From assembly GCA_945865885.1 (NCBI GenBank), contig CAMBEZ010000005.1, positions 1 through 64,000 of the forward strand: DNA of 64,000 nucleotides. Reading direction: 5' to 3'. Of the stretch, positions 1-9,600 are shown in pieces. The translations under genes were made by a program, and so were the position numbers. Position 1 is the stretch's first letter; the number at the start of each line of letters is the position of its first letter. This DNA is from Owenweeksia hongkongensis DSM 17368 (GTDB taxonomy: Bacteria > Bacteroidota > Bacteroidia > Flavobacteriales > Schleiferiaceae). Under the pieces are notes generated by a model. The model was not told where the DNA came from. It worked only from the letters and a program-made list of their open reading frames with translations, and did not search any database.

Positions 1-548
1 GTCTTCAAATTGATGTTCAGCCGTTGGTCTTCCTCTTGCTTCCAAGCGGCGCGTTTGTTCCGGTACTGTTGGGACAAATCCTTCCACCGCAAAAAATCGG
101 CTGATTCGTACCGGAAATCCATGGCCACACCGCCTTCGGCGGTAAACGCCTCCAACGCGTGTTGGCGTGTTTCGTTAAAGCGAAGATCTAAGATGCTCCT
201 CAGGGCGGGCCACACTGCGCGCAATTCTTCCAAAGAACGAGTGCTTAAATGCGTCTTGGCCTCAGTCAAAAGTGTTTCGGTTTCCCAATCGGCGTAGGAG
301 GGTAATTCCAAGGTCGCCAAAACATCGGCAGATTCCGCTTCACTTAGATGCTCCGATGGGGACGTTTCGGCAGCAGTTACCTGTTCTTCAGCTACTTCCA
401 CGACGGCAGGTACCGCTGATTCGGTTGGTAGAGCGTCAAAATCCGAAGCGGCGTCAACCGTCGTTCCGGATTCGTTTCCAACGTTAGCGGCCTCTAAAGC
501 CTCGGTGGGCAGTACTTCCCCTTCCTGGGGGCGGTTAAGATCGTCCAT
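1..548 (-). CDS. DUF349 domain-containing protein (C-terminus cut by window edge)
   Basis: This open frame runs off the left end of the window, so only about 182 N-terminal residues are seen. The ATG at 548 starts an acidic, low-complexity leader (MDDLNRPQEGEV...), followed by helical, charged sequence ending near residues DQRLNINLK, which resembles the helical repeats of Bacteroidota DUF349 proteins. It begins 17 bases after the aroE stop on the same strand, and the DUF349-aroE-DUF368-TPR order is familiar from Flavobacteria. The molecular function of DUF349 proteins is poorly defined. The family call rests on partial sequence plus context. Confidence 0.72.
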   Translation of the reverse strand, partial: MDDLNRPQEGEVLPTEALEAANVGNESGTTVDAASDFDALPTESAVPAVVEVAEEQVTAAETSPSEHLSEAESADVLATLELPSYADWETETLLTEAKTHLSTRSLEELRAVWPALRSILDLRFNETRQHALEAFTAEGGVAMDFRYESADFLRWKDLSQQYRNKRAAWKQEEDQRLNINLK

Positions 549-565
549 GGTCTTTGAAATAGGGC

Positions 566-1357
566 CTAAATTTCGGGAATAACCCCGGAAGATTTCCAAA
601 AATCCCAGGCTTTTTTCGCTTGTTGCCGCAACATGCCGCTACCGTCTTGCACGGTCCAGCCCTGTTGGGCGGCCAACTGCATCAGTCGGGTGGGCGACGG
701 TGTGTACACTAAATCCATTAAGTGAATGCTGCAATTGACGCATTCCCAATTGATTAGAGGTGATTCATTGGGAGCTGATGGACTCCCCAACGGGGTAGCG
801 TTAACCACCAATTGAAATCGATTGAGGTCTACCTGCAGCAGGCTGTCCCAAGCGACGGTTTCTCCCATCCAGGGTTCGTTCGGGCGACGAATGGCGGTTT
901 CGACCACCCAACCGCGGGACGTCAAGGCGTAATGAACGGCGCGAGCTGCTCCCCCTCCGCCCAACAAAAGGGCTCGTCCGGTGGCAGGTAGGTTGGGAAC
1001 TTCGTGCAACGCTTCCCAAAAACCGTCGGCATCGGTGTTGTGCCCCAGCCAAGAACCGTCGGGCATCACGGCTACCGTGTTGACGGCCCCTACCGCTTTC
1101 GCGCTGTCCGTTTGGGCATCGAGCCAAGGGAAAATACTCTGTTTGAACGGAATGGTGACGTTCCAGCCCCGGGGTTTGCCCGCAGATTCCCACCATTCCA
1201 GACGCGATGAGGGCCAAGCCGGGAGGTCCCACAGCACATATCTTATGTTCGAACGTTGTTCCGCTCGCGCAAAACCTTCCATCAAACGAGGGGATTGCGA
1301 ATGCCCAATGGGGTGCCCCATCAAGCCCAACAGCACCTCTGGATCAGGATTGGGCAC
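566..1357 (-). CDS. aroE: Shikimate dehydrogenase
   Basis: NADPH-dependent reduction of 3-dehydroshikimate to shikimate in the chorismate pathway, cytoplasmic. The N-terminus carries the substrate loop GHPIGHSQSPR. The catalytic lysine is in NVTIPFK (about residue 72), with conserved Asn in AVNT (about 93) and NTDADG (about 107-112). A glycine-rich NADP loop (LLLGGGGAARA) follows. The frame is open upstream, but that part lies inside the preceding gene and is not AroE-like. I choose the GTG at 1357 (VPNPDPEVLLGLMGHPIGHS), giving about 263 aa, usual for the family. This overlaps the DUF368 stop by 14 bases, suggesting translational coupling. An internal ATG at MGHPIGHS is less likely because it removes the first beta strand. 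Confidence 0.93.
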   Translation of the reverse strand: MPNPDPEVLLGLMGHPIGHSQSPRLMEGFARAEQRSNIRYVLWDLPAWPSSRLEWWESAGKPRGWNVTIPFKQSIFPWLDAQTDSAKAVGAVNTVAVMPDGSWLGHNTDADGFWEALHEVPNLPATGRALLLGGGGAARAVHYALTSRGWVVETAIRRPNEPWMGETVAWDSLLQVDLNRFQLVVNATPLGSPSAPNESPLINWECVNCSIHLMDLVYTPSPTRLMQLAAQQGWTVQDGSGMLRQQAKKAWDFWKSSGVIPEI

Positions 1358-2228
1358 GACGACTGCCCCAGTATTCCAAACCGAGCACGAGCAAGGCTCC
1401 CAGAGCAGCCAGCCCGAAGGCCGTGAGCCACAGAGGATCCTTATCCACCCAATTCCACGGGGCATCCGGTCCGTCAACGGCACCTTCGGTACGCCAGGGC
1501 CATACCTTAGCCAAGGAACCGAGCATAAAGCCGGCCAAGCAAGCCACCGTGGCGTCGTGGAAGCGCGCAAAAAGCCACTTCAATACGTGGGAAAAGCTGG
1601 TAATTCCAATGAAAGCACCGGCGGCAAAAACACCAATCACCGCCAAATTCCGTTCGTGCAAACTGTCCAGAACAAAACGGTATGCTCCCAGGAGCACCAA
1701 AATGAAGCTTCCGCTGATGCCCGGAAGGATCATGGCGCAAATCGCGATGAATCCGCAAAAAAACAAGTATCCATACGACAGGTCTGCGGCGTTTCCAGGG
1801 GTCAATGTGGTGATCCAGTAGGCGAGTACCGCACCGGCTGCGCCTGCAACCCATACCGTGCCGTTGGGAACCCGTATCATGCGAACCACCAGCACAATAC
1901 TGGCCAATACCAATCCAAAAAAGAAAGACCAAATGCCAATGGGATGGTGGTCCATCAGGTAGGTGACCACCTTGGCCAAACTCAAGATACTGATGGCAAT
2001 TCCGCTGAGTAAGGGAAGTAAAAAGTTTCCGTTTACTGCGCGCCAAACGCCGGGAATGCCCTCCTTTTTGAAGGTTCCGAGCAACGAAAAATTAACTGCA
2101 GAGATGGAGGCCAACAAGGTCTCGTAAATGCCGGATATAAATGCGATGGTACCGCCAGATACACCGGGTACCACATCAGCAGCCCCCATGGCCAAGCCTT
2201 TGGCCACCAAGATCAAGGATTTTTTCAT
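1344..2228 (-). CDS. DUF368 membrane protein, probable undecaprenyl-phosphate translocase
   Basis: A 294-aa polytopic inner-membrane protein beginning MKKSLILVAKGLAMGAADVVPGVSGGT. The PGVSGGTIAF motif near the N-terminus and the related LPGISGSFILV in the middle form the inverted duplicate signature of DUF368. Members of this family have been shown in other bacteria to recycle the lipid carrier undecaprenyl phosphate across the membrane (PopT). That role here is by family membership. It sits 10 bases after the TPR gene and overlaps aroE, so it is probably in the same transcript. Confidence 0.9.
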   Translation of the reverse strand: MKKSLILVAKGLAMGAADVVPGVSGGTIAFISGIYETLLASISAVNFSLLGTFKKEGIPGVWRAVNGNFLLPLLSGIAISILSLAKVVTYLMDHHPIGIWSFFFGLVLASIVLVVRMIRVPNGTVWVAGAAGAVLAYWITTLTPGNAADLSYGYLFFCGFIAICAMILPGISGSFILVLLGAYRFVLDSLHERNLAVIGVFAAGAFIGITSFSHVLKWLFARFHDATVACLAGFMLGSLAKVWPWRTEGAVDGPDAPWNWVDKDPLWLTAFGLAALGALLVLGLEYWGSRRAQS

Positions 2229-2238
2229 GGGTCAGAAT

Positions 2239-3636
2239 TTAAGCAAGCGGAGGCGCATAGGGCCCCAGTTTTTCCATCAATCGGGCATCTTCGCGCAAGT
2301 GGGGGAAGTACTCCAGCAACAAAGCGCCCATTTCGGCAGCGTTTAAGAGCATGCCGCGTTCCAACCAGGCAAGAGCCTCGTCCCAGTCGTTGGATGAGAG
2401 CAGGTAGCCCACGTACACCGCGTGCAGCGCTTCGGAATCCGGAAAAGCCAAGAGGGCCTCCAATAGGGTGTTGTAGGCCAAGTCCACTTGCTCCATGTCC
2501 AAAAGCAATTCGGCGTAGTCCATGTAGAGGTCTGGATCGGCCATTTTGAGGGTGTACAGCACCGTTCGGTAGCGATTTTCCGCCTCCTGCAACAACCCCA
2601 TCTGTTTGTAAATGTCTGCCGCAACCAAGTGGTAGTCCGGATTTTCAGACTCCAAGGTCAAGGCTTTTTTGATGTGGTGGAGCGACTCAAAAAAGCGACC
2701 TTGGTCGCTGAGCATTAGGGCCAGCTCCAGGTGTGCTTCGTCCAATTCCGGATCCAATTCAATGGCTTTGCGAAAATGCTCGTTGGCTCCTTCTAATTGC
2801 TCCATCATGCGGAGGCAGTTGCCCAACCGAAAGTGGGCATAACCGCTTTCCTCGTCTCCTTCCAAGGACAATTCGTACACGGCCGCGGCTTCCGCAAAAC
2901 GCTCAGAACGCTCCAATAGCCGTGCTTTTTCGTAGTAAGCAGCCGTGAATTGATCGTCAATCAGCAACGCATAGTCCAATGATTTCAGGGCCTCTTCTGG
3001 ATTTCGCAGGCGAGAATGGGTGATGCCCAAGTGGTACCAGGCCGTCTCGCTGTACGGATGCTTTTGGATGAACGCGTGAAACCACTCCACGGCTTTATGC
3101 CCTTGGTCCATGGAGTCGTAGCAAATGGCCAAGTTGTACAAGGTATTCTCGTCCGACGGTTCTTCGTCCAAGACCTGCTTGAAAAACTTAATTGCTTCCT
3201 CGTAACGTCCTAAACTCTGGTAAATTCCACCCAATTGAATCCAGATACCAACGGGGTCTTCAGCGGTTCGAATGGCTTTTTTCAGGCACCGTATGGCCTC
3301 TTCCGGGCGTCCTTGCTTGGCAAAGAGCAGACCCCGAGTGGCGTGGACGTCTGCGTTGGTGGGGTCCAAGGACTCCGCGTGGTTCAAGAATTGTTCGGCC
3401 TCGTCCAGACGGTCTGTAGCCACGGCGTACTGCGCACGTTTCACCACAAAAGAAGGAGAATAGGGGTGTTGGTGGGAACCAAACTCAATAGCTTTTAGTG
3501 CTTTGGTGAAGTCTCCCGTTTCCAAATAATACGTAGCAATGTGCTCAAACTCTTCCACATCAAAAAAGCCCACCACATCTTCTTGCAACATGTGCTCAAA
3601 TCGTTGAATAAGGGCCTGTTCTTCGGCTTCGTGCAT
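2239..3636 (-). CDS. Tetratricopeptide repeat protein
   Basis: A 465-aa soluble protein made almost entirely of TPR helix pairs, about 11-12 repeats. Clear units include GRPEEAIRCLKKAI, GRYEEAIKFFKQVL and NPEEALKSLDYAL. There is no signal peptide, membrane segment or second domain, so it is a cytoplasmic protein-protein interaction scaffold with unknown partner. First gene of the TPR-DUF368-aroE-DUF349 operon. The start at 3636 is supported by a TAGTTTAG promoter-like box ending four bases upstream, implying a nearly leaderless message. Confidence 0.9.
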   Translation of the reverse strand: MHEAEEQALIQRFEHMLQEDVVGFFDVEEFEHIATYYLETGDFTKALKAIEFGSHQHPYSPSFVVKRAQYAVATDRLDEAEQFLNHAESLDPTNADVHATRGLLFAKQGRPEEAIRCLKKAIRTAEDPVGIWIQLGGIYQSLGRYEEAIKFFKQVLDEEPSDENTLYNLAICYDSMDQGHKAVEWFHAFIQKHPYSETAWYHLGITHSRLRNPEEALKSLDYALLIDDQFTAAYYEKARLLERSERFAEAAAVYELSLEGDEESGYAHFRLGNCLRMMEQLEGANEHFRKAIELDPELDEAHLELALMLSDQGRFFESLHHIKKALTLESENPDYHLVAADIYKQMGLLQEAENRYRTVLYTLKMADPDLYMDYAELLLDMEQVDLAYNTLLEALLAFPDSEALHAVYVGYLLSSNDWDEALAWLERGMLLNAAEMGALLLEYFPHLREDARLMEKLGPYAPPLA

Positions 3637-3640
3637 GGTA

Positions 3641-3648
3641 CTAAACTA
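3641..3648 (-). promoter_or_regulatory. Promoter -7 box for the TPR operon
   Basis: On the minus strand this reads TAGTTTAG, 7 of 8 to the Bacteroidota -7 consensus TAnnTTTG counting the two free positions. It is separated from the ATG at 3636 by four bases, the same spacing as several other genes in this window. No convincing -33 element was found. Confidence 0.5.
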
Positions 3649-3725
3649 CGTGATAATTAATGCAAAGGTCGGCTATTTTGGTAAAACGTTTTCCACAACC
3701 TTGTCAACATCCGCCAACTGTCCCG

Positions 3726-3733
3726 TAATTTTG
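3726..3733 (+). promoter_or_regulatory. Promoter -7 box for glmM
   Basis: TAATTTTG is a full match to TAnnTTTG, 28 bases before the glmM ATG. It is divergent from the TPR operon promoter about 80 bases away. Confidence 0.5.
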
Positions 3734-3761
3734 CAATCAAGACCCCAACAGTCCACCCACC

Positions 3762-5141
3762 ATGGCCCTCATTAAATCCATTTCCGGCATTCGCGGTACC
3801 ATCGGCGGACAGCCAGGCCAAGCGCTCACGCCCGTGGATGCCGTTGCTTTTGCAGCGGCCTACGGCAGCTGGTTGAAAGAAACCTATGCGTCAACTGGCA
3901 GAATTAAAGTGGTTCTTGGGCGGGACGCACGTCCGTCGGGTCCTTTTGTGCAAGGTTTGGTGGAAAATACCCTCTTGGCTTTGGGCATAGATGTCATTGA
4001 TTTGGACCTTTCGACCACCCCCACGGTGGAAATGGAGGTGGTGACGCAAGGAGCTCAAGGCGGAATTATCTTGACCGCCAGTCACAACCCCGTCAATTGG
4101 AACGCACTGAAACTCCTCAACCACCGCGGTGAATTTATTTCTGCCGCGGACGGTCAGGCACTTTTGGAGCGCGTTGCCACCCAAGAGTACTCGTTTGTGG
4201 AAGTGCAGGAATTGGGCACCAAAACCACCGTCTACGATGCCATGGAACGCCACGTTGAGGCGGTTCTTCAGTTGCCGTTGGTGGACGTGCCCGCCATTCG
4301 CGCGTGCAAATTCAAGATTGTAGTGGATGCCGTCAACTCCACCGGAGGCATCGCCGTTCCGTTGCTCCTGGACGCCCTCGGTTGCGAGGTAGAGGAGCTC
4401 TATTGCGCTCCCAATGGGCAATTTCCGCACAATCCTGAGCCCTTGAAGGAACACCTGGGCGAGATTTGCCGGTTGGTGCCCGCGGTAGGGGCGCATTTGG
4501 GCATCGTGGTGGATCCGGACGTGGACCGGCTGGCCTTGATCGACGAAACGGGCGAGATGTTTGGCGAGGAATACACTTTGGTGGCCGTTGCCGATTACGT
4601 TTTGGACCGCACCCCCGGCCCGGCCGTGAGCAACCTAAGTTCTTCGCGCGCCCTCCGGGACGTAGCCCTGGTGCACCAGTGCCTGTACCGCGCTTCGGCC
4701 GTCGGAGAGGTAAACGTGGTGGAGACCATGAAAGAATTAGGCGCCGTTATTGGCGGCGAAGGAAACGGAGGAATCATTTACCCGGAATTGCACTACGGTC
4801 GCGACTCGCTGGTGGGTATTGCTTTGTTCCTGACCCATTTGGCCTACCAAGGTGGAACGGTGAGTGCCCTAAGGCGCGGCTATCCGGCTTATTTCATGGC
4901 CAAAAAGAAGGCCGAATTGGACCCCGCAGCAGACGTTGACGCTGCCTTGGCGCGCATTGCAGACCGGTACAAAGAGGAACGGGTAACCACTGTGGACGGG
5001 GTAAAAATCGATTTTCAAGAATCTTGGGTGCACTTGCGCAAGTCCAACACGGAGCCCATTGTGCGCATTTACACCGAAGCTCCCTCCCAAACAGAAGCCG
5101 ACGCCCTTGCCGATCGATTCATTGCCGCATTTGCTGAATAG
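3762..5141 (+). CDS. glmM: Phosphoglucosamine mutase
   Basis: Interconverts glucosamine-6-phosphate and glucosamine-1-phosphate on the way to UDP-GlcNAc for peptidoglycan and lipid A. The 459-aa protein has the four-domain alpha-D-phosphohexomutase layout: N-terminal SISGIRGTIGG, phosphoserine loop TASHNP (catalytic Ser about 107), metal loop DPDVDRLA (Asp 251/253/255), sugar-specificity loop GEGNGG, and C-terminal phosphate loop RKSNTEPIVRIY. The start MALIKSISGIRGT is typical of Bacteroidota GlmM. A phosphomannomutase activity cannot be excluded from sequence alone. A cysteine desulfurase follows 43 bases downstream on the same strand. Confidence 0.9.
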   Translation: MALIKSISGIRGTIGGQPGQALTPVDAVAFAAAYGSWLKETYASTGRIKVVLGRDARPSGPFVQGLVENTLLALGIDVIDLDLSTTPTVEMEVVTQGAQGGIILTASHNPVNWNALKLLNHRGEFISAADGQALLERVATQEYSFVEVQELGTKTTVYDAMERHVEAVLQLPLVDVPAIRACKFKIVVDAVNSTGGIAVPLLLDALGCEVEELYCAPNGQFPHNPEPLKEHLGEICRLVPAVGAHLGIVVDPDVDRLALIDETGEMFGEEYTLVAVADYVLDRTPGPAVSNLSSSRALRDVALVHQCLYRASAVGEVNVVETMKELGAVIGGEGNGGIIYPELHYGRDSLVGIALFLTHLAYQGGTVSALRRGYPAYFMAKKKAELDPAADVDAALARIADRYKEERVTTVDGVKIDFQESWVHLRKSNTEPIVRIYTEAPSQTEADALADRFIAAFAE

Positions 5142-5184
5142 ATAGGTTCACCACGAGCATTAATTTTTGACTAAGATTTTCCGC

Positions 5185-6309
5185 ATGGTTTATTTTGACA
5201 ACGCCGCCACAACTTCCTTGGACCCCGAGGTGAAGGCCGTCTTGATCGACGTCTTGGACACCTTTGGCAATCCCAGTTCAACCCATGCTGAGGGAAGAAA
5301 GGCGCGGGCCTTGGTGGAGACCGCTCGCAAGGAAATTGCTTCCTTGGTGGGGTGTACTCCGGGCGAAATCATCTTCACTTCCGGCGGTACGGAGGCAGAC
5401 AACTGGGCCCTCAAAGGTGCTGTTCGCGATTTGGGCGTTCGCCGCATCCTCACCAGCCCCGTAGAACACCACGCCGTACTCCACGTTGCGGAAGAATTGG
5501 CGGCTCAAGGATTGTGCGACACCCGTTTGGCACCCGTTGATTCGCGCGGAGATGTAAACCTTCACTGGTTGGAGCAGGAGCTTCAAGCCGCTCAAGCAGA
5601 GGGAGTGTCCGTTTTGGTCAGCCTGATGCACGGCAACAACGAAATTGGCAACTTACTGCCCATTAAAGAAGTAGGTGCGCTGTGCAAGAAGTACGGAGCC
5701 TGGTTTCATTCGGACATGGTGCAAACCTTGGCCCATTTTCCGGTGGACTTCAGCCAATTATCTCTGGATTTTTCGGCGTGCAGTGCGCACAAGTTCCACG
5801 GCCCCAAGGGCATTGGGTTTGCCTACGTAAAGGCAAATTCCGGCCTTCACCCGTTCATCCACGGGGGTTCTCAGGAGCGCGGCCATCGAAGCGGTACCGA
5901 GAATGTACTGGGCATTGTGGGCATGGCCAAGGCCTTTAAATTGTCCCACGAGCGAATGGAGGCGGATCACCAGCACATGCGCGCCCTGAAAGCACACACC
6001 ATTGAGCGGTTGACGACGGCGCTGCCCGGCGTTGCCTTCAACGGTGCTTCCGGCGATTTGGACAACAGCTTATACACCGTAGTGAACATCAGTCTGCCGG
6101 AAGGGGATCCCAACCGCGGCATGCTCACTTTTGCCTTGGACATCAAGGGTTTCTGCGTCTCCGGCGGAAGTGCGTGCTCCTCCGGATCCAGCAAAGGCAG
6201 CCACGTGTTGGAGGCCATCGGCTCCGGCGACGGCCTGCGCTTGTCCTTCAGCCGCTACAATACCACAGATGAAGTGGACGCCTTGGTGGACGCCCTAAAA
6301 ACGGTTTAA
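5185..6309 (+). CDS. Cysteine desulfurase (NifS/IscS type)
   Basis: PLP-dependent enzyme that removes sulfur from L-cysteine for iron-sulfur cluster and thiocofactor synthesis. The 374-aa protein starts with the classical YFDNAATT motif. The PLP lysine is K203 in SAHKFHGPKG, the substrate histidine region is SPVEHH (95-96), and the persulfide cysteine is C331 in SGGSACSSGS. A TTG 18 bases upstream is in frame, but the ATG at 5185 gives the standard N-terminus. No scaffold (IscU/SufU) gene is adjacent, so whether it serves Fe-S assembly or tRNA thiolation cannot be told. Confidence 0.93.
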   Translation: MVYFDNAATTSLDPEVKAVLIDVLDTFGNPSSTHAEGRKARALVETARKEIASLVGCTPGEIIFTSGGTEADNWALKGAVRDLGVRRILTSPVEHHAVLHVAEELAAQGLCDTRLAPVDSRGDVNLHWLEQELQAAQAEGVSVLVSLMHGNNEIGNLLPIKEVGALCKKYGAWFHSDMVQTLAHFPVDFSQLSLDFSACSAHKFHGPKGIGFAYVKANSGLHPFIHGGSQERGHRSGTENVLGIVGMAKAFKLSHERMEADHQHMRALKAHTIERLTTALPGVAFNGASGDLDNSLYTVVNISLPEGDPNRGMLTFALDIKGFCVSGGSACSSGSSKGSHVLEAIGSGDGLRLSFSRYNTTDEVDALVDALKTV

Positions 6310-6381
6310 AATCCAATCGTTTGCCTTGGGGGGCGGCAAAGTGCAGCAGAATCCTTAAGGGAGTGCTTTAGCAATTGCGCG

Positions 6382-9300
6382 CTAGCGAATTAAGGTGACG
6401 TACCCGGTAAAAACCCCGTCTTCGTGCACCAGCCGGTAGGTGTACGTATCCGACTGCGCCGGCTTGCCCGCAATCGTTCCGTCCCAATAGTCACCAAAGG
6501 GCTTGTCGGTCTCAAATACCACGTTACCAAACGAATTGAGCACCACTAAAGTGTTGGATATCAGTCCGCAGTTGTTTCCTTTGATTTCAAAAAACTCGTT
6601 GACGTTGTCTCCGTTCGGCGTGAAGGCATTGGGGATGAACACCCGTTGATTGATGCGCAGCAATGCCGTGGTGAACTCGTAGGTAAAGACCGCGTTGCAA
6701 ATTAAATCAATAGCTTCCAGCTGGATGATGTAGGTGCCCGACGCCGGTAACTGGTACACCGTGACGCGCCCGGTGTCCACAATGCCGTTGGGGAAGGTCC
6801 ATCGGTACAAATACTTCGTGGCGGTGTCGCCGCCGTAATCGATGTTCAACCGGATGCGCCCGTCAAAACAGGTATCGGGAGCCAAGGTGATGTTGGGCCC
6901 GGGTTTGTCGTTTCCAAACTTGACGGCTACGGAAGAAGTGTCCCACTTGCCGCAGGCTGTGTCCAGTGCCCGCAACCGAATTCGGTAGGTTCCGGGGGCG
7001 GAATACTGGTGGACGGGTTCAAACAGCTTGCTTTGTTGGCCGTCGCCAAAATCCCAAAAATAACCGTTGCTTTTCTGACTCAAGTTGGAAGTGCGGACTT
7101 CAAACGTCCGATCGCATTCCACATAATCAACTTCAAAAGTTGATACAGGCAGTGCTCCCTCGTTGAAATTTAGGTTGATATGCACGGTATCAGAGATGTC
7201 GCAAATCGTGTCGTAGGCCGTGAGAACGATGCGGTACGAACCAATATTGAATTGTGCAGTAGGAGTTGCCAGAGTGCTGGTTTGTCCATTGCCAAAATCC
7301 CAGAAATACGCATTCGCATTTATACTTTGGTTGGAGAAGTTAATTCGCAAAGTTTCACACAAGGTATCTACATCCCGGTCAAAATCAATTTCAGATTTAG
7401 CGGTAACAATCGTTTCGAAGTCGAACTTTATGACGCCCAAGTTGCAGTTGTTGGAGGGGTTGGTGGGCGAAACCACTCCGGGGGTGGTGGGAAAGGTTCC
7501 GCTGGCACACGCGGCGCAAACGGCTTGGTAAATGGTTCCTTCCTTGGAAAAGCGGGACGTGCCGCCGTCCACGTGTTCGGAGCTGGAGCCGCCAAAAAAT
7601 GTAGCGTATTGCAGGCTTGCCGCGTTTTTTGAAAGGACCAAGAAGTAGAAATCGCTGCCGTCGGTGGTGTTGCGCAGGGCATTTCCCGTTACGGGCAATC
7701 CGGCCGTGGATCCTCCTTGGTTGCCGGCATTGACTGCGCCGCCCCAACCGCTGACGAAAATGTTCAGGCAATCGTCTACCTCAAGCGCCGTGGGCACAAT
7801 GTTGATTTGGTTGCCCGTGCCAAATTTGGTGGACATCAAGGTGCTCCGGAGGTCCGGCGCCAGTTTGTGGATGAATTGGCTGCCCGCGTTGGTGGACCAT
7901 CCTGCGTTCACCACCGGCCAAGTACCCCGGGTCTGCCCAAAAACATAAACGCTACCGAACTTGTCGATGTCCAAACAAAAAGATTGATCGTTGGACGGGG
8001 TTCCCAAATACGTACAAGCTTCCAAGACACCGTTTCCGGAATACCGGGCAATGTAGCCGTCCAACCCGCCCAAAAGGTTTCCTTGTACTACGCCCGGAGT
8101 GGTGGGGAGGTTGTTGCTTCGGGTGCCGCCCGTGATGAAAATCTTGTCGTTGGGATCCACACGCACGGCATAAGCAGCGTCTGCATTGTTGCCCTGCAGC
8201 TGCGTGGACCACCGGATCTGGTTCAAAGCAGGGCTGAAGCGAATCAAAAGTGCATCTTCCGTGGCATTGGTTACGGAGGTGGCCACCACGATGTCTCCGT
8301 TGCTCGTCAGGTTGACTTCCCCACGAAAAGCGTCCCCGTAGTTCTGCGTGATGCTGGACAGGCCTTCGTTCACGCCTCCACCCCCAGGTTGGGCGGAGGT
8401 GGTGTGGAAATAGGTACTGCCCACCAGCGCGGAGCCTTGGGCGTTAAAGCGCGTTACGAACAAGTCGGAACCGTTGGAAAAGGAGTATCCGTTCGGGGTA
8501 ATCGACGGTCCGCCGCTGAAAGTGGATTGTGCCGCACCAGCCGTTACGGGGAAGTCCGTAGAACTGGTAACGCCGTAAACAATCAGGTCGTTGCCCGATA
8601 CAATCAAGGAGTGGGGCTGGTCCGCATTTCCACCGCCTAGGTAGGTGGAATAAACACGTTGCGTACCGTTTGCGTTGAACTTGGTGATGCCCGCGTCGAT
8701 GCTGTTGTTGCTTCCCGGGGCAAAGGTGGGATCAAAGGCCCCAGGGGTAATGGGGTAACCCGGACTGAGCACAATACCTCCGCCGTACAGGTTGCCTTGG
8801 TCGTCGTAGGTAGCGGTAAATCCCCAATTGTCGGAAGTTGAGCCGCTGAACGAGGCAAATACCAACTTGGGGTCCACCACCAAGGGCATTTTTTTGTCGT
8901 ACTTGCCCAAATCAAACGACAGGGCCGTACCGGATTCGGTTTCCGTGAGGCGGAAACGAACGCGTACTTCTCGCTCTCCGTCGGGCGTTTGCTGGTAGGC
9001 CCGGGGTGCGGTTTCCCACAGGATGCCCGCAGGGGTCTCAATCCGGGCATTTCCGTCGGCGTCCAACTCAATCCGGCTGGCTCCCGGATAATGCCAACGA
9101 ATGACGCTGGGATCCACACCCGGGGCAATCCGGTAGTCCACTGCCAAGTCTCCGGTGGAGTCCCGAATCCAGGCGTCGATGCCCGGATACAAATCTTTGT
9201 GCAAAAATGCGGTCCACTCGGCCACGTTGGATCGCCAGCGGCTGGCGTCTTTGCCCAAAAAGTAATGCCGCGGAGCATCCGTGGTTCGCACGGGTTCCAG

Positions 9301-9585
9301 CAGGGGGGAGCCAGCGGTACCCAGGTGCGAGCGGAACACGCTCCAACCGGAAGTTGGCAAGGCGTGCGGGCCGCCGTGGTGGTGGTCTCCATTCCACAAA
9401 ACAGCTCGATACCCCAATTCGTCCCAAAACAAAGCACCGTGGGCCAGGGGGGTGACCGCCAAGGCAGGATGGGTCCACTGACCTTCGTTGGGGACGGTCA
9501 GCACTTGGCCACGCACCAACGAAAAGCTCCCGCCAAAACCCAAAAGGCTTAAAGTCAGGATCAATCGGAGGGTATTTTGCGCCAT
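6382..9585 (-). CDS. Secreted SBBP/PKD protein with gliding-motility-type (T9SS type B) C-terminal domain
   Basis: About 1067 aa. The signal peptide is MAQNTLRLILTLSLLGFGG..., followed by a DUF7948-like region ending VVDPKLVFASFSGS. SBBP-type beta-propeller repeats come next (YSTYLGGGNADQ, TKFGTGNQINIVPTALEV, ATFFGGSSSEHVDGG). Then there are two clear PKD domains (FWDFGNGQTS, FWDFGDGQQS) and a degenerate third. The last roughly 90 residues (FIPNAFTPNGDNVNEFFEIKG... ending GYVTLIR) are the gliding-motility-associated C-terminal domain used as a type B T9SS signal, so the protein should be secreted or surface-bound. A TTG four codons upstream is in frame; I prefer the ATG. It lies 15 bases after the methyltransferase stop. 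Ligand unknown. Confidence 0.9.
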   Translation of the reverse strand: MAQNTLRLILTLSLLGFGGSFSLVRGQVLTVPNEGQWTHPALAVTPLAHGALFWDELGYRAVLWNGDHHHGGPHALPTSGWSVFRSHLGTAGSPLLEPVRTTDAPRHYFLGKDASRWRSNVAEWTAFLHKDLYPGIDAWIRDSTGDLAVDYRIAPGVDPSVIRWHYPGASRIELDADGNARIETPAGILWETAPRAYQQTPDGEREVRVRFRLTETESGTALSFDLGKYDKKMPLVVDPKLVFASFSGSTSDNWGFTATYDDQGNLYGGGIVLSPGYPITPGAFDPTFAPGSNNSIDAGITKFNANGTQRVYSTYLGGGNADQPHSLIVSGNDLIVYGVTSSTDFPVTAGAAQSTFSGGPSITPNGYSFSNGSDLFVTRFNAQGSALVGSTYFHTTSAQPGGGGVNEGLSSITQNYGDAFRGEVNLTSNGDIVVATSVTNATEDALLIRFSPALNQIRWSTQLQGNNADAAYAVRVDPNDKIFITGGTRSNNLPTTPGVVQGNLLGGLDGYIARYSGNGVLEACTYLGTPSNDQSFCLDIDKFGSVYVFGQTRGTWPVVNAGWSTNAGSQFIHKLAPDLRSTLMSTKFGTGNQINIVPTALEVDDCLNIFVSGWGGAVNAGNQGGSTAGLPVTGNALRNTTDGSDFYFLVLSKNAASLQYATFFGGSSSEHVDGGTSRFSKEGTIYQAVCAACASGTFPTTPGVVSPTNPSNNCNLGVIKFDFETIVTAKSEIDFDRDVDTLCETLRINFSNQSINANAYFWDFGNGQTSTLATPTAQFNIGSYRIVLTAYDTICDISDTVHINLNFNEGALPVSTFEVDYVECDRTFEVRTSNLSQKSNGYFWDFGDGQQSKLFEPVHQYSAPGTYRIRLRALDTACGKWDTSSVAVKFGNDKPGPNITLAPDTCFDGRIRLNIDYGGDTATKYLYRWTFPNGIVDTGRVTVYQLPASGTYIIQLEAIDLICNAVFTYEFTTALLRINQRVFIPNAFTPNGDNVNEFFEIKGNNCGLISNTLVVLNSFGNVVFETDKPFGDYWDGTIAGKPAQSDTYTYRLVHEDGVFTGYVTLIR

Positions 9586-9600
9586 CGCCACGGTCAAAAG

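Noticed and set aside
981-2012. Long plus-strand open frame (343 codons) opposite aroE and the DUF368 gene
   Set aside because: It has no recognisable domain and is antisense to two confidently identified genes; third-position bias of the minus-strand genes keeps stops rare on the other strand.
6310-6381. Hairpin at 6320-6341 as terminator of the cysteine desulfurase gene
   Set aside because: The stem is only six base pairs (TTTGCC with GGCAAA) around a 10-base loop and has no T-tract.
7717-8640. Plus-strand open frame of 307 codons inside the type-B T9SS gene
   Set aside because: Antisense to beta-propeller repeats; it shows no start context or domain.
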